Part shown: positions 37,167 through 38,868 of the stretch, in pieces | How the letters are laid out: every line of letters starts with the position of its first letter | Numbering within the stretch: position 1 is the first letter of the stretch | Origin: Gemmatimonadales bacterium | Lineage (GTDB): Bacteria > Gemmatimonadota > Gemmatimonadetes > Gemmatimonadales > GWC2-71-9 | Direction: 5' to 3' | Assembly: GCA_013812695.1 (NCBI GenBank) | Contig: JACCSZ010000180.1 | Location: forward strand, 1 to 38,868 | DNA: 38,868 nucleotides | The notes under the pieces: model-generated | Told to the model about the DNA's origin: nothing | Databases searched by the model: none | What the model saw: the letters and a program-made list of their open reading frames with translations, nothing else | Made by a program: the position numbers and the translations under genes

Positions 37167-38858
37167 ATGAGCTTGACGCCCCCGCTTCCTGGCGCCCTGG
37201 GCCTGCTGGCGCTGACCGCGCTGGCCGCTTGCGGTCGCACCACCCCGCGCGCGGTGGCGGGGGCAGCGCCCGACCTTGTGGTCTATGGCCGGGTCTGGAC
37301 CGGCGACTCCGCCCGCCCCTGGGCGGAGGCCGTGGCGGTGTCGGGCGACACGGTGCGGGCCATCGGCGACAGCGCCGCCATCTCCGCGCTCGCAGGCCCG
37401 TCGACGCGCGTGCTGGGCGCCGGCACGGGAATGGTCGTGCCCGGCTTCATGGATGGGCACCTCCACTTCACCGACGGCGGCTTTCAGCTCGCCAGCGTGG
37501 ACCTCCGGCCCGCGAACTCGCCCGAGGAGTTCGTCGCCCGCCTCAAGGCCTATGCGCTCGAGCGCCGGCCTGGCGAGTGGATCCTCGGCGGCAACTGGGA
37601 TCACGAGCGCTGGCCCGGCGCGCCGCTCCCCCGGCGCGAGTGGATCGATTCGGTCACGCCGGACAACCCGGTTTTTCTCTACCGGTTGGACGGTCACATG
37701 GGTCTGGCCAACAGCGCCGCGCTCAAGGCGGCGCGCCTCGGGCGCGACACGAAGGACATCGCGGGCGGTGTCATCGTCCGCGACCCCAGCACGGGCGAGC
37801 CCACCGGCGTCCTCAAGGATGCCGCGATGGCGCCCGTGGATCGGGCCATCCCTCAGCCCACCGACGCCCAGCGAGACGCCGCATTGCGCCGCGCGCTCGC
37901 GTACGCGGCGTCGAACGGCGTGACCGCCTTTGCGCACGTGAGCGTGGTGCCGGCCGACCTGGGCACCTACCTCCGCGCCAAGGCGGCCGGCGCGCTCACC
38001 GCCCGCGCCGCGCTCTATTTTCCGCTCGAGACCTGGCGCGCCGTGGCCGACACCGTCGCCCGGCTCGGCCGCGGCGATGATTGGGTGTGGATCGGCGGCG
38101 TGAAAGGCTACGTGGACGGCTCGCTCGGCTCGACCACCGCGCTGTTCTACGCCCCGTACGCCGACGACCCGAAAACCAGCGGCGTGCTGGTCACGCCCGA
38201 GGATTCGCTCCGCGCCTGGATCGGCGCGGCGGACTCGGCGGGGCTGCAGGTCGCGGTGCACGCGATCGGCGAGCGCGCAAACGGGCTCCTGCTCGACATC
38301 TACGACAGCGTGGCCCAGGCGCATGGCGCGCGCGACCGCCGCTTTCGCATCGAGCACGCCCAGCACCTCCGGCGGCAGGATATCGACCGGATCGCCCGTT
38401 TGGGCGTGATCGCGTCGATGCAGCCGTATCACGCCATCGACGACGGCCGGTGGGCCGAGAAGCGGATCGGGCCCGAGCGGATCAAGACGACGTATGCGTT
38501 CCGCTCGCTGCTGGACCGCAACGTTCGGCTCGCCTTCGGCTCGGACTGGACCGTGGCGCCGATCGAGCCGATCCTCGGCATTCACGCCGCGGTGACCCGG
38601 CGGACGCTCGACGGCAAGCACGCGGCGGGGTGGATAGCCGAGGAAAAGATCGGGGTGGAGGAGGCGCTCCGGGCCTACACCAGCGGCGATGCCTACGGCG
38701 TCTTCGCCGAGCGGACTCGTGGGCGGCTGGCACCCGGCTACAAGGCGGACCTGGTCCTGCTGGATCAGGATCTCACCCGGATCCCGCCGGACGCCATCGA
38801 GCGGACGACGGTGCGGGCGACGGTGGTGGGGGGACGTGTCGTGTACCAGGCGCGGTAG
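37167..38858 (+). CDS. YtcJ-like amidohydrolase, predicted lipoprotein
   Basis: 563 residues, complete. The N-terminus is a lipoprotein signal ending LTALAACG (Cys near residue 22), so the enzyme is exported and lipid-anchored. The metal-dependent hydrolase fold shows GFMDGHLHFTDGG, the central GGVKGYVDGSLGSTTALF, VAVHAIGERAN, RIEHAQHL and AFGSDWTVAP, the usual His, Lys/Asp, His, His, Asp order. The C-terminus ends in the small beta domain (KADLVLLDQDLTRIP). Substrates of YtcJ-like enzymes are mostly unknown (amides, N-formyl compounds). ATG 37167 has GAGAGG six bases upstream. Confidence 0.92.
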   Translation: MSLTPPLPGALGLLALTALAACGRTTPRAVAGAAPDLVVYGRVWTGDSARPWAEAVAVSGDTVRAIGDSAAISALAGPSTRVLGAGTGMVVPGFMDGHLHFTDGGFQLASVDLRPANSPEEFVARLKAYALERRPGEWILGGNWDHERWPGAPLPRREWIDSVTPDNPVFLYRLDGHMGLANSAALKAARLGRDTKDIAGGVIVRDPSTGEPTGVLKDAAMAPVDRAIPQPTDAQRDAALRRALAYAASNGVTAFAHVSVVPADLGTYLRAKAAGALTARAALYFPLETWRAVADTVARLGRGDDWVWIGGVKGYVDGSLGSTTALFYAPYADDPKTSGVLVTPEDSLRAWIGAADSAGLQVAVHAIGERANGLLLDIYDSVAQAHGARDRRFRIEHAQHLRRQDIDRIARLGVIASMQPYHAIDDGRWAEKRIGPERIKTTYAFRSLLDRNVRLAFGSDWTVAPIEPILGIHAAVTRRTLDGKHAAGWIAEEKIGVEEALRAYTSGDAYGVFAERTRGRLAPGYKADLVLLDQDLTRIPPDAIERTTVRATVVGGRVVYQAR

Positions 38859-38868
38859 CGCTCGAGGC

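Overview
The window is about 38.9 kb of GC-rich bacterial chromosome, densely packed with genes on both strands, many overlapping by 1-8 bases. It has no rRNA, tRNA, phage, transposase or CRISPR array. Gene content points to Gemmatimonadota: a serine/threonine kinase fused to a TolB-like domain and tetratricopeptide repeats, a CarH-type regulator beside crtI and crtB, a fused 2-oxoglutarate decarboxylase, a YtxJ-type protein, and GTCATCCTGAGCG-type palindromes between genes. The phylum is an inference from style and content, not a marker-gene result.

Layout. 1-1853 (-): M61 peptidase with a PDZ domain, cut by the window edge. 1979-6482 (-): overlapping tkt-tal-dicarboxylate/amino-acid symporter operon. 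6651-13038 (+), divergent from it: carH, crtI, crtB, a dynamin-like GTPase, a PlsC-type acyltransferase and a DUF2269-like membrane protein. 13059-14145 (-): MarR regulator and DoxX protein. 14321-16220 (+): membrane-anchored rhodanese, HNH protein, small membrane protein. 16227-19961 (-): fused E2/E1 2-oxoglutarate decarboxylase/dehydrogenase. 20187-20900 (+): cupredoxin lipoprotein. 21133-22237: remnant of a beta-propeller gene abutting a Phd/VapBC-type toxin-antitoxin pair. 22261-24429: glpD (-) divergent from a methyltransferase (+). 24586-28887 (+): fadI-fadJ and an alpha/beta hydrolase. 28968-32237 (+): secreted DUF1579-like protein, kinase-TPR protein, YtxJ-like protein. 32272-33525 (-): AraC-type remnant and topoisomerase IB. 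33695-35843 (+): proline dehydrogenase, small conserved-looking protein, RsgA. 35880-36807 (-): MazG-like and DJ-1/PfpI proteins. 36908-38858 (+): small protein and an amidohydrolase lipoprotein.

How it fits together. Most of the window is central metabolism of an aerobic heterotroph: non-oxidative pentose phosphate pathway, TCA cycle at 2-oxoglutarate, fatty-acid beta-oxidation, glycerol-3-phosphate and proline oxidation. The most interesting unit is the carH operon. A regulator with all the motifs of an adenosylcobalamin photoreceptor precedes the two core carotenoid genes, followed in the same direction by a dynamin-like GTPase, a lipid acyltransferase and a small membrane protein. This suggests a light-induced programme that makes carotenoid and remodels the membrane holding it. 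That link is an inference from gene order.
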